Source of the DNA: Dasyornis broadbenti
Taxonomy: Eukaryota; Chordata; Aves; Passeriformes; Dasyornithidae
Assembly: GCA_013397935.1 (NCBI GenBank)
Contig: VZRN01000521.1
Location: forward strand, 920,187 to 984,186
Reading direction: 5' to 3'
Length of the DNA: 64,000 bases
The notes beneath the pieces are model-generated. The model worked only from the letters and a program-made list of their open reading frames with translations, was not told where the DNA came from and made no database searches. Shown in pieces: positions 38,495 through 49,200 of the stretch. The number at the start of each line of letters is the position of its first letter. Positions within the stretch are counted from its first letter, which is position 1. A program made the translations under genes and the position numbers.

Positions 38495-41345
38495 TAGAAT
38501 TAGGGTGAATGTTATTTCCTTCATTTTACCAAAGGCTACAGCACAAGAGCAGCAGTGTTACCCCAGGGCGAGAGGGTCGGCAGCAGAGCTGGAACAGCAG
38601 TGCCCAGCTCAGAGTGATATTCCATTGTCCCCTGGTCCAGAAGGCAATCAGGAAACAGAGGCACCACTGCCTCCTTGGAATCAGTTTGTCCAGAGGTGCC
38701 ATTTGTAGCTCTGAAAGCACTCCTGACCAGCTAATCTGGAGGCCATGCAGTGAGGAATCAGAACCAAGTAGCATGTTTACAATTCTTATCCTGAGCACCT
38801 AAGAAAGAAAACCATAAACCTCTTTCACTGCAACTCCATTTCCCCCTTACATTAATCTACAGATGCACCCTCTTCACCATTCTCTACCTCAAACAGTGTA
38901 TATGCATTACTCAAAAAAAACAATAAAACCCAAGCATGGTTATAATTTTTCATGAAGTACATAAAATCAGCTCCTTTTTGAGACGACACTTTGTTTCAGT
39001 GTTTGGTTTCTCCACTCCCACACACATTCCAGATAGCCTAAAATGGCACAGGGACTCTGTTGAGCATGATTTATTGCCTTGATTTATTGAACTGAGCAAT
39101 GACATAGCTCCCGCTTGACAAGTTTTCGTTTCTTCATGGCAAGTAATTAGCCTTCATATTGCCAAAGGGCCCTTCAGCTGCCCTGTCAATGCTGCTCCAA
39201 CCTAATGAAAATACATCATCTCATCATGGTGAGACATTTACATTATTCACATACTGCTTTCCAGTAGCCTCTCATTAGCTCCAGTCTGCTTAACTTTGCT
39301 GGTTTTTTGTTGCAGCAAAACAAAAAATATGACGCTCAAGGAGGAAGGGAATCACCCAGCTACAACTTTGCCTCGCTGCCGGGTTAAAACAAGGTCTTCT
39401 GACACCCCCATGCCAATGATTTTGAAGAGAGAATGTGAGGATATACACCCCAGCACACATTTGTGGCTATATATTTTCTTTTTAGCCTTCACAGAGCTGC
39501 ATCCTGTCATTAGGCACAGTCACAAATAACAGGTAGTGCTATAATCCGCACTTCATCACAGTCATAATCCCTCTCCTACCTCTTCCTCCTGACAGGTGGT
39601 TTACAGCTCTCTGATCCTGATACTGACCTCATCTCCTGCCAAGCTGCCAGTGCTCTAGCAGCAAACAAAATCTATAACCACATCCCTGCCTCTTCCCTAA
39701 CAGCCTGGGGGGAGGATAAATGCCAGGAGTTCAACAACCCTGCTAACTCTTTCAGGCTGGGATGAAGCCCTGCAGGCAGACAGTCTAGCTGGGGATGAAG
39801 AGGAGCTGTGAGGTCATGTGCCCAAGCCACAGTGCTGCCAGGTTTATAGAGAGGAAGGAGGCTTGCTGAGCAATCCCATAAAATCACACAAACTGTGCTC
39901 CCCCTGGAGATTTGCAAAGTACCTCAGCACCTTAGCACGTACCACACACAGACATACTCAAATAACTTTAATACAGCCAGTGCAGCTGCCAAGAGCAATT
40001 CTGTCCAGCAGCAAGATCTTCAAGGCCATACCAGACCACCGTGGACCCCTGGTTAGGAAGACAGTCAGATTTGTGTGCAAGAAAATTCACATGGTGAGAG
40101 TGAAGAGACAAGCTGCCACAAAATGTTAAGTTCAGCCAGTCTCTCTTATAAATGAATGATGATAGATCATTTCAGAACCCTTTTAGCATTCCAGTCCACA
40201 GATTAATACTTTATGGTGCTTTCTCCACCTTGCAATTATTTTGTTCCTGTTTCTGGGACAGGGAACTCTTCCATATCCACATGGAACTGGTCTCTCTATT
40301 GATCAGGAGCCTGGACTGTCAAAAAGAGCCATTAGGAAGCAAGACATCATTATGAAGAAAACCTAATTTCTTCATCTGGAATGGATGATGAAGAAATATG
40401 AATTTCACCTGGTAGACTTCAAAGCTGTCAGTGAACTGCTTAATCTACAGCAAGCATTTTCAGTCTGCCACCAGCAAGTATTAAAAAGAGGAATGAATCC
40501 TACTAGGAAAGCAGCACCTGGCAAAGATACTTCTACAGAAAGCTGCTTTCTTCGCAGAAGCTATCGAATGGCCAGTGGAGTATTTAGACAGTTTACATTC
40601 AAGAAGGAGCCAATTTACATGAGGACTTCTGGAGCCTTCCTTTGTTTATGCCAGGTAACAGTCTAACCCTAGGTGGATGCAAAAGGGTAAAATAGGGAAT
40701 AAGGCCCCCACAGCTCTGCTGTTCTGTGGCTTTCCTCAGACCTTGCATTCTTCAGGAGATATAAAAGAGGGAAAAGCAAATCTCACCATCCTCTGCTTAA
40801 TCCAAATAGAGGAAGATAGGAAAAGGTGAAGCATACTCTCAGTCTCTGCACTCCCACTGGATTGCACACCTGAGAAATACAATTGATAATATTCATGAAC
40901 TGGGCATATTGCTCCCAGCAAATGAGAGACAACAGATAAAAACATTGTTCTCTAAATCCCTCATTCTTCCCCACAGATCCTTTGGGGATGACAAAGACAC
41001 ACATAACTCCCAGTTCTGGTTTTCTACTTCTGCCTTTTACTGTCCATAAAAGGAATGCCTCATCATCAGTTTCCTACTTTTTTGTTTTATTTCAGCTTTC
41101 AGGACAAAAAATTCCCTGATGTAAAACTACTGTCCAGTAGAGCAAAGCCCAAAACGGATATAGTCTTCTGTTTGCCTGTGTTTATTTTTGCTGGTATTGC
41201 CTTTGATACTAACACTGTATCTTTCTTTCAATATTCAAAGCACTTAGCACACATTCTACTGCCCACTTAAGAAATATGAAATACTCATAAAACATTACTT
41301 GGGAGTAACAAAAATTGAGCTGTCCTACAGCCATTTTTTCTGACC

Positions 41346-41378
41346 AAAAAAAAAAAAAACAAACAAAAAAAAAAAAAA
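41346..41378 (+). repeat. Interrupted poly-A (A14 C A3 C A14)
   Basis: Two 14-A runs joined by CAAAC, an almost mirror-symmetric tract. Low-complexity sequence; no retroposon body recognised. Confidence 0.85.
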
Positions 41379-42401
41379 GTTGATTACTTTCATGCTTTAT
41401 AGTTTAAGTGCTGCTGTTCCAACTGTGAGCAACTAGACACTTCATCTTGAGTTTGCTTTCCAAGGCAGTGCCTTAGGAGGGTCTTTAGTCATAGTTCCTT
41501 GCTCATATCAGAAGTTTCCCCATGCCAGTGCCATTATGCATAAGCATCCTTGGAAGCTGTGTCAGAAAGCAGATATTGAGCTTCTGCTATTAAGGCCAAA
41601 GGCTGCAGATAAATAAGGTTTTGGAGACCCAAGGGAACATGCTGTATTTCTTCTAATTGCTTTTTTCATTTTCAATCCAAATGTACAATGACAAAAGCCT
41701 ACTGAAATTTCAGGGTAGGGTAAGGAAGAAGGGTGAGAACAGAAAAGTAATCACTTTTTCAAGTTTCCTTAAGCCCTAAAGGAGATTCAGTATGAAGTCT
41801 TGAAAGTCGAAAAGTAGGTCCTGCTTTTCCATCCGAGTGATCAGAAAAAAAGAAATATGCTAAATTTGCCTGATAATTAAATCCTAAATGGAAAAATGAA
41901 AAAAGCAAAAGCTGAGAGTTGGGACAAAACTAAAGTACATTTATAACAATTTTAATGACAAAAGAAAATCCGCCTTCTTTCCTTTCCTTTGACCCACTTA
42001 TTATCAATTTCATTTAAATCTTGCTGTGGGTCATGTAAGCGCCAATGCATCTCCTTTAAGCCGTAGGGAGCTTTCTTGTAGGCTGAAGGCTGTACGGCAG
42101 ATAAAAAGGCTTTCCCAAGATGTGGGGGCTTTTCAATCTCATTGATCCCTTTCTGCCTCCCTATTCTGCTTTTCTTTTTGAGGCTTCGTTATGTTTCTGC
42201 CAACTCTGGAAATCTCATATGTCCACCCTTTTTTTTTTCCACAGGCATTTTCTTGCCTTGCTCTTTTCTTTTCTGAGAAGTCTTCCTGATACTTCATTAC
42301 TTTCTCTTTGGTCACATCTTCCTTTTTTGATTCCCTGTGGTGAGGGGATGCTGTCATTCCCTGTTGCATGTAACCCATCCCCAGGCAATGCTGGCATTTC
42401 T

Positions 42402-42439
42402 CTTCTCAGAGTACATTCCACTTCTCAGAGTACATTCCA
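42402..42439 (+). repeat. Perfect 19-bp tandem duplication
   Basis: Two identical, adjacent 19-bp copies (42402-42420 and 42421-42439), beginning CTTCTCAGAG and ending TACATTCCA. Lack of any difference suggests a recent slippage or duplication event. It lies 151 bp from the minus-strand exon candidate, on its donor side. Confidence 0.95.
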
Positions 42440-42589
42440 CTGCACAACTCAAAACCAGAGCTGTTTGCAACAGCCCTGGATCTGATTTTCTCACAGCACT
42501 CCCAAGTACTGCTTAACTGCAAAGAGGTGTCCTCAGAGATGACAATTCACATGCAGACAACTCATCTCTGAAAAGCTCTTTGTACTCAC

Positions 42590-42739
42590 CTTGATCAAGA
42601 ACTTGCGAAAGCAGGGGGGAAAGCTGTATATCAGGAACTTCGTTCCTGGTTTGAACATTGGTCAGTAACTCTGAAACTGAAGGCCAGTTTGCAAAGGTGG
42701 GGTCCAGCCAAAGCACGGAAGTGCAGATCCAGATGCCAG
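42590..42739 (-). other. Candidate coding exon, 150 nt, phase 1-1 (unproven)
   Basis: On the minus strand this segment has a full set of splice signals. A CTAAC branch-point word (plus 42775-42779) is followed by a pyrimidine-rich tract ending CCTCCAG, an exon body of exactly 150 nt open in one frame, then AAG/GTGAGTAC (donor over plus 42582-42589). The frame begins one base into a codon and ends one base into a codon (phase 1-1), as in many extracellular-domain exons. The 49 complete codons read roughly GIWICTSVLWLDPTF, then ANWPSVSELL, then TNVQTRNEVPDIQLS, then PLLSQVLDQ, with no domain I recognise. The frame stays open on both sides (42513-42800), so openness alone is weak evidence. It could be a real exon, a dead exon or a chance pseudoexon. 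Confidence 0.25.
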
Positions 42740-45654
42740 CTGGAGGGCAATGGCAGGGCAGAAGATGATCTATAGTTAGACCTTGACAAGCTGGCACCAA
42801 GTCCTACAAGCTGCTGAGTTAATGAGTCATGAGAACAGGACGGGAACGAAGATGTCCCTCAGGATAAAACCGATGTCCTTCAGCGACTGAACTGGAGGCC
42901 TTAGAGAGAGGATTGCAAGAACCAGAGGCCTGCAAGAAGATTGCAGTTAATTAGCATCACACCTTCTTGCTGCAAAGCACCCACAAGTTCCCTTCTGACT
43001 GTGTAGCCATTGTGAGTTACCAGCTGTGTACCTCAGAGACCTTTACAAGACACCTTCCTCAAGCATCCTCAAGCAAAACAGATTCCTCCCTGGAGTCCTT
43101 AATTACAACTCTATTTTCAGCTCACCAGTGCATTACAGCCCTTTGTGTAACACGAGTCAAAGTAATTCAGAGATTCTGCTTGCAGCAACAAAGTCTCCTT
43201 AATTCATGTAGGGCTTATGCTGAGCCAATGGTTTTTATAGCATTGCCAAGCAACCAAACATTCTGCTTTTCCCTACTTCTCTTGGTCTTGCAGATGTCCT
43301 CCTCTTCATGTTACAGTACCAAAACAGACGGAATTGTGCAGAGAAAACACAACTGAGGAGGGTAAAAAAATTCCCAATGTTTTAAACATTTTTAGCAGTG
43401 TTTTTCAACATTTTCCTTGGATTTTTCCTATTTAAAATTGCCAAAAGCAAGGAGTTTAAAAAAGAAAAAAAAAAGAGGGACAGGGGGTGGTGATGTCACA
43501 AGCATGATCCAAAACCTAGTGGCTTAGGTATTCTTGAGATGCACTTCTCTAGTCCATGCACTGCAGTGAAGGAGCCATGCAATAGAAAATGCAATAGAAA
43601 GGATTTCTGCCTTCTACTCCTGCATTCTCACACACAGGGACAACCCAAGGACTCGGACAGACAGAACAAATCAGAATGGAATATCCTAAGGGCTTCAAGA
43701 TGGTACATCTAATAGCCTTTTCTCATCATTTGTCACATCTAGATTAGATGTCCAGCACGTAAGAGGTTTCACAAGCTACATACAACAAATACTTTTTTAT
43801 CATATGAAGAGATAGTAGTAAAACTGCCAACTATCATATATCCAAAACACCAGCCAGAAGAGTTAATAGAAAACTCACTTCAGTAGGAATAACTCCCTTA
43901 TCTTCTTCATGGACTTGTTACAGAAAATATATTAGAAGAGTAAAAACGTGACTTTTGCTGGCTGACATTACTTGTGGCACTAATGTGATTATGAGATTAA
44001 GAAATTGGGGCTATAACCTACCTTCTTTTTCTTTCAACATATTTGTTCAATCACAGAAATTCCAGTAGAAAAGAAGAAAACCAGGGTGAGGATGCTTCTC
44101 AGCAGTGCTTAGGTCACAAAGTAGGAAAATGATGATAACATAACAGGCCCTTTAATGCATCCAATCTACATGGATAATGCCCATTTAATGTGTATGCCAA
44201 GAGTCCCTATTTGAAAGGGCTGATATTAAATCCTTACAGGAGATAACCCAGAAGTTTCTGTGCCTGGATCACCATGCAGAGTGGAAGTTAATCACAGCGG
44301 TTAAAATAAAGATAGGTGAAAGTGGAAATTATTGGCCCACACATCAGACAGGACGACAGAAATGGGACTTCAGCACCACTCTGAATATTTAAAAGTTCTA
44401 CTACAGAAGGAAAAGACATAATCCCAGCGTGCCTCTAAACCCTGAGGTCAATATTCCTCCCAGAAGCACATAAGGCAGATAAGTGTTCTCTGGTGCACTC
44501 TGACCACAGTTATCTGTTATATGTAAACCCTGGCTGAGTGGTTTTTACAGCTATTGAAGATCCTCATATCCAGCTAAGCATTTTGGCATTACAGATCCCA
44601 GCCCAACACTTAAGAAAAAAGAAGATACACTAATAATACAGCGCTGGATAAGAGTATTTTAAAGGGTTTTTTAATCATTTCAAAAAGATCAGCCAAACTT
44701 GCTTGTACCTTCTAATAAGGGTGCCCTATGTATTCAAAGTATACAAATTGAACTAGAAGAGATATTATATATTTTATATAATTTATTAAAATAAATCATA
44801 ATTAGTATATCATCTGTTGATTCTTGTTATCTGTTACAATGAGATGAAAGAACAAATAAAAAAGGTCATTTTAATTAGATGTTTCTTCACGATGGTATTC
44901 TCATCAATACTCCTTTCTTAACAAATGCAAGGCAACCATGTAGTTTTAGGAAGCAAGCCTGGGAAATAATTACATCCTTAAATAAAATTCAAAAACTCCT
45001 TATCCTTTTCTGGTGGCTGGAAGGTGAGAAAACACATAAAAAATGCACAAAGGTACAGCTGCTCCAGTGCAGCTCCAAAGCCTCTTGCTTTTTGCAGGTC
45101 ATTTTAACAACACATTTATGTGTCAAATCAAAAATGTCAGTGCTTTGAAGTGCCAAGAGGGAAAGGAGAAGTAATATGGGGACTAGAAAAACAGGGCCCA
45201 GAGGGACATGTCAATTTATTATTTACAAAGCAAATGTGGGGGTTTGTTCTCTGATAACGACTTCAGCTATGATCTTTGGTGAGTCATTTTAAGACATATC
45301 TGAAGAAAGACTTTGGTTCTACAGTCCTGCCTAATTTCCATTTGAGCAATGCGAGTCCAAATTGCAGTCCTGAGTATCACCATGCAGGTGACACTCCACA
45401 GACCCTTCATCTTTCTTTACCTGTCCTGTGTGCTCTCTTCTCCACCTGTTGAGCTCTGCAAGGAAGTGTCTGGCTTCCCTCATGCCTTTGATGGGGACAG
45501 CAGATGCCTGGATTAGCTTAGGTCGCAATATCCTGGATGAAGTGATGAGCAATAATTTTAAACCCGTACAATTCAGTGGCAAAGCTACTCTAAACTGTTG
45601 GGCCGGCACTGCTGGGACCCTGGCTTTGGGAACAAAAATCCAAGTTGATGAAAA
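42740..45654. other. Unique noncoding DNA, no gene recognised
   Basis: No gene or named repeat seen. The longest open frame is 129 codons (42967-43356, plus), with no recognised domain. A strongly AT-rich patch at 44758-44810 contains short self-complementary words. Confidence 0.6.
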
Positions 45655-45800
45655 CACAGCCCCATTTTTAGAGAAGGGAGAGCTGGAAACTCAACTACTA
45701 CAGAAATATGACCCCTAAAAATCAATGGGCCCTGACAACATCCACCTGAAGGTGGTGAGAGAGTGGCTGCTGTCGTTGTGGGGCCATTCTCCATGATCTG
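45655..45800 (+). mobile_element. Degraded CR1 LINE ORF2 (reverse transcriptase) fragment
   Basis: Around 45718-45790 the plus strand encodes KSMGPDNIHLKVVREW, which resembles the reverse-transcriptase entry block of CR1-type LINEs (a K-S-x-G-P-D-x-I/M-H-x-x-V-L-R-E motif, often followed by P-L-S/SP and I-F-E). The next residues, WGHSP, a stop, then SVR, fit the decayed continuation. A stop at 45716-45718 immediately before the motif and another after SP show it is inactive. Upstream frame similarity to CR1 is weaker, so the 5' limit is approximate. No ORF2 remainder or CR1 3' end follows, so this is an isolated internal piece. Confidence 0.55.
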
Positions 45801-46247
45801 TGAGAAGTAATGAATGGGTAAAGAAAGACACTGTAGCTGCTTTATTGCCACACTCCATGCAGACATTTATGCAGAGACAACCACTGCCCTACTGACTTCA
45901 GTAGCTACAGGACAGCTTAAGACAGTGAAGAAAGCAGTTTTAGATGGGCAGAAGTAATGGGTCCAGAGGGAAAGAGGGTTGAAATATGATCCTCTGGTTT
46001 CGCTCAGCTACAGCTGCCCTTTCTTTTAGCTGGGCCACAAGGTGTAAGTGAAATATTGACAGACAGAAGGAGCAGAATGTGTGTGTATAGGCAGCTAATG
46101 TGGAAGACCTTGGCCTATAAGATTGTGTTGATAGATAATCTTCAAGGGCTGGAACACAAAAATTCCCACTAACATAACAGTAACAGTTAAGAACACAAAA
46201 ACTGGTGTAGGGAAAGAAGGAAAAAATCAGAAGAAGGAATACAGGCA
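45801..46247. other. Noncoding DNA under a chance minus-strand open frame
   Basis: Nothing recognised. It lies partly under the longest open frame of the window (45940-46497, minus, 185 codons), whose composition (Phe, Leu, Ser, Tyr, Cys) follows from purine-rich plus-strand DNA rather than from a protein family. Confidence 0.55.
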
Positions 46248-46285
46248 TATTAATCCATGCACAGACTGGTGGGCATGGATTAATA
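46248..46285. repeat. Inverted repeat, 13-bp perfect arms, 12-nt loop
   Basis: The left arm TATTAATCCATGC (46248-46260) is the exact reverse complement of the right arm GCATGGATTAATA (46273-46285), with a 12-nt loop ACAGACTGGTGG between. The word CATGGATTAA is repeated directly at 46286-46295. The arms contain TAATCC/GGATTA, the binding word of K50 homeodomain factors (OTX, PITX, CRX types), giving three copies in 44 bp. It is too short for a canonical microRNA precursor unless flanks extend the stem, which I do not see. Confidence 0.9.
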
Positions 46286-46295
46286 CATGGATTAA

Positions 46296-49200
46296 AGCAA
46301 ACAGAAGGAGCTCCATGTAAAAAGTTTAACTTCACTGGGAAAAACAACCCAAAACTAACCAACTTTAAATAAAAGTTTAAAAGGAAGAAGCTGAAAAGAA
46401 ATGGCAATTTCACCTTCAGATAAAAGCTACTAAGAGAAAAAGAAACTATGGAATGTAAAAGGGTATTTTCTTTAAAAAAATATTTTACGTATTTCAATTC
46501 TCATATTCCTCTGGGGGTTTGCATATTTCAGTCACATAGTTATCCAATTAAAATGAAAACTCTGCATTATCCTTTAGGCGAGGACAGCTGCCAGCTGCTA
46601 AGTTTTATAAAGTCTTTAATCTTGTCCATAAATATTTAACAAGAATTGGTTGGTACACAAGCCAAAGTAAAGTAAGAAATCAAAGGCATGAGCTCTGCAA
46701 TAACCTCTGTATTGTCTGAATGGAGATGAACTACTTGAACAAAATTACAACTCTTCCCTTTTTATGTTAAAATTATTATTAAAATGTATTCAGGCAACTT
46801 TTCTGATCATTTTCCCATTTCCTTCTCCTCATGTAATGTAGAAAAGTGAAGCTGAGAACTACACATTTCAAAACCAAAATAAATCTCTCTTTTCCAAACT
46901 GAGTTTATAGCACAGCAAAGTACCAATCTCTGCCATTTTATCATAATGCTTTAGGTGTTAATTAGCTGTCTCTCAAACACAGCTTTCAATAAAGGGCAAC
47001 ATCGTCTCATGATGCAGGTGTAGCCCACACCAGGTCTTTGCATCATCAGCTCCAGCACACCCTGGCACGTGGGATGTTGTGTAAAGCCCACAGCAGCAGC
47101 AGGAGTGCTCACAGCCTTCTCATTTCCACTCATATTTACCGGTTTGACAGCCAAGCTGACAGCCTAAGTCACAACCAGGAGCAAGGAGGAGCCTTGTGAT
47201 CTGCTGTGTTTCTACAGATTATGTGCACAGGAATGTACCTGGGAAGAGGGAGCCTTCAAAGGCACGTGTTTGAGGAAAACAGAAGCAGCTGCCGCATGCC
47301 AAGCCAGGGAAAATTGGCAGCTCTTGCCCGGATATTGAATATTCCAACACATGCTGAGCTGAGGGACTTGTACACTTATATTTTTAAGGCTACATGCCCC
47401 CTTTTCCTAAAAGCAGAGGAATAGTCCTGTTGTCTACAAGGAAAAGGTATCCAATCCTCCCTGCCAGGCCCAGGCCTCCATCCCAGTGCTCTGTCTGCCC
47501 TGTCCTGCAGCAGCACGCTCATGAGAAGCCCTCAGCAGAGTTACAGAATGTGGAGCAGCAGCAGCATTACAGCACCGGCAACTCCGGGGTTCAAGGGAAG
47601 AATAGTGCAGGATTGTTCTGAAACCTCTGCTGACCACCAAAACTCATTTCCATTACCTGGACTATCACCTCCCCAGGATTTTACCAGACACCATAAGGAA
47701 CAAACATGAAACAGCCCCTTCCAAGTCCTCTATATCAGTGATGGGCAATCCATGCCCAAGACAGAAAATAAGAGCTGCTGACTCACACTTGTGGATCTCT
47801 TTTTTACAAGTATTTGCAAATAGAACAACATATTTTTGTGCCTAAGGGGACTTAGCCTGATTTCACCTTTGCCTCAAGGAATTATTATAGTTTAGTTTTT
47901 GCTTGGATTAAATATATACTGTTAAGCATAATCAAACTGAGAAAAAGTCCTTTATCACAGCCTTCAAAAAATAATTATTAGAGTGACCAATTTCTTGCCC
48001 ATTTGATTGTTGGGCCTGTAGAAAGTCAGGACTGAAAAACAGCACAGTGAGCAGTCTCAGTCTAATAGAAAATACCCAACAGAAAGCACTGCTCCTAATC
48101 CTATTGGCTTGAGAGCAGCTCTTTAAACATCACACTGTTTCAATGGGCAGCATATTGAAAACTGTAAGCACAAGCTCTCCAAGCACAGGTTACTGAAGAA
48201 GAGGATCACCCAGATGACCTTATGGCTCTACCTCTGTGTCAAAAGCAGGTGTCTTTGTCAGCTGTACCCAGCTCAGGTGAGTCAGAGAGATGCTCTTAAA
48301 CTGATTGATTTTTACTAAGGCAACCGCAGCAGATATAAACAAAAATATTAATTTTTAATTTCCAGAAAGACTGTATCATTTACACAATATAAAATAACCC
48401 TCTGTGTCAGAAAGTCACCCTTGATGTAAACAGTTAGATATTGGATCTGCACTCAGTAAACCACAGCTGCATATGATATAAATTGGTTATAAGGCACTCC
48501 CCGGCACAATGGAGCAAAGCATGCACTAGAGCTTAATCCTCCTGCTTTCTAAATCAATAGAAATATTCTTCTCAATTTAGCAGGATGGGATAAAAACACT
48601 AGAATCAGCTTCACAGAACTGGCAGAGTGAAATGTGAGGGATGCAGAAGATGATATTAAATGAAAGGGGTCATTGCCAGGACCTTTGTGAGTGACCAGTG
48701 CTTTTCAGAACTTTGCATTTTCAATTTTAATCTAAAATCCAGAAATAAAGAAGCCTGACTTTTCAAAATAAGAACTTTGACTATGTTGTTTAGGTTGGAG
48801 GCTGGGAGGAAGACAGGCAAAAGAAAAGGGGTCTTGTGAGATTTCTGGAAATTAGAGCCTTGATATATTCAAAATCACTAGTCATAAATGAAAAATATGA
48901 CTCATTCTCCCATCTCTGTCACTGATGAGTCAAGAAAGCTTGAAAAATTATGGTACGAAGTATAGGTGACTGCAAGTCTCTCTGAAGTTAATGAAAGCTG
49001 CAGAGACTAAGCACAGTGGGAAAAGTCAGGTTATTAATATCCCTGCACCAAAATTTCACATATTTAAAAGTCATTCTGAGGCAGTATTGACTTATCTTCT
49101 TCAAGTAATTAAAATAAGGCCTTCAAAATACACCCATGAAAAACATGCTTTAATTCTTCTAAAGACAGACTCAAAGTACAAAGCCTATGGCATATCCCAC

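Larger units (their letters stand above)
34762..42401. other. Unique noncoding DNA, no gene recognised
   Basis: No gene or named repeat seen. It includes an ambiguous base at 34837, an interrupted poly-A (41346-41378), splice-like signals at 36881-36935 (minus) and 38449-38494 (plus), and a repeat-free block at 39040-39270 that resembles a conserved noncoding element. At 38509-38802 overlapping frames are open on both strands in a GC-richer patch. None is recognised. Confidence 0.65.

Noticed and set aside
45940..46497. Longest open frame in the window, 185 codons, minus strand
   Set aside because: Its Phe/Leu/Ser/Tyr/Cys-rich composition follows from purine-rich plus-strand DNA. It has no domain I recognise and no splice or promoter context, and it covers the hairpin at 46248.
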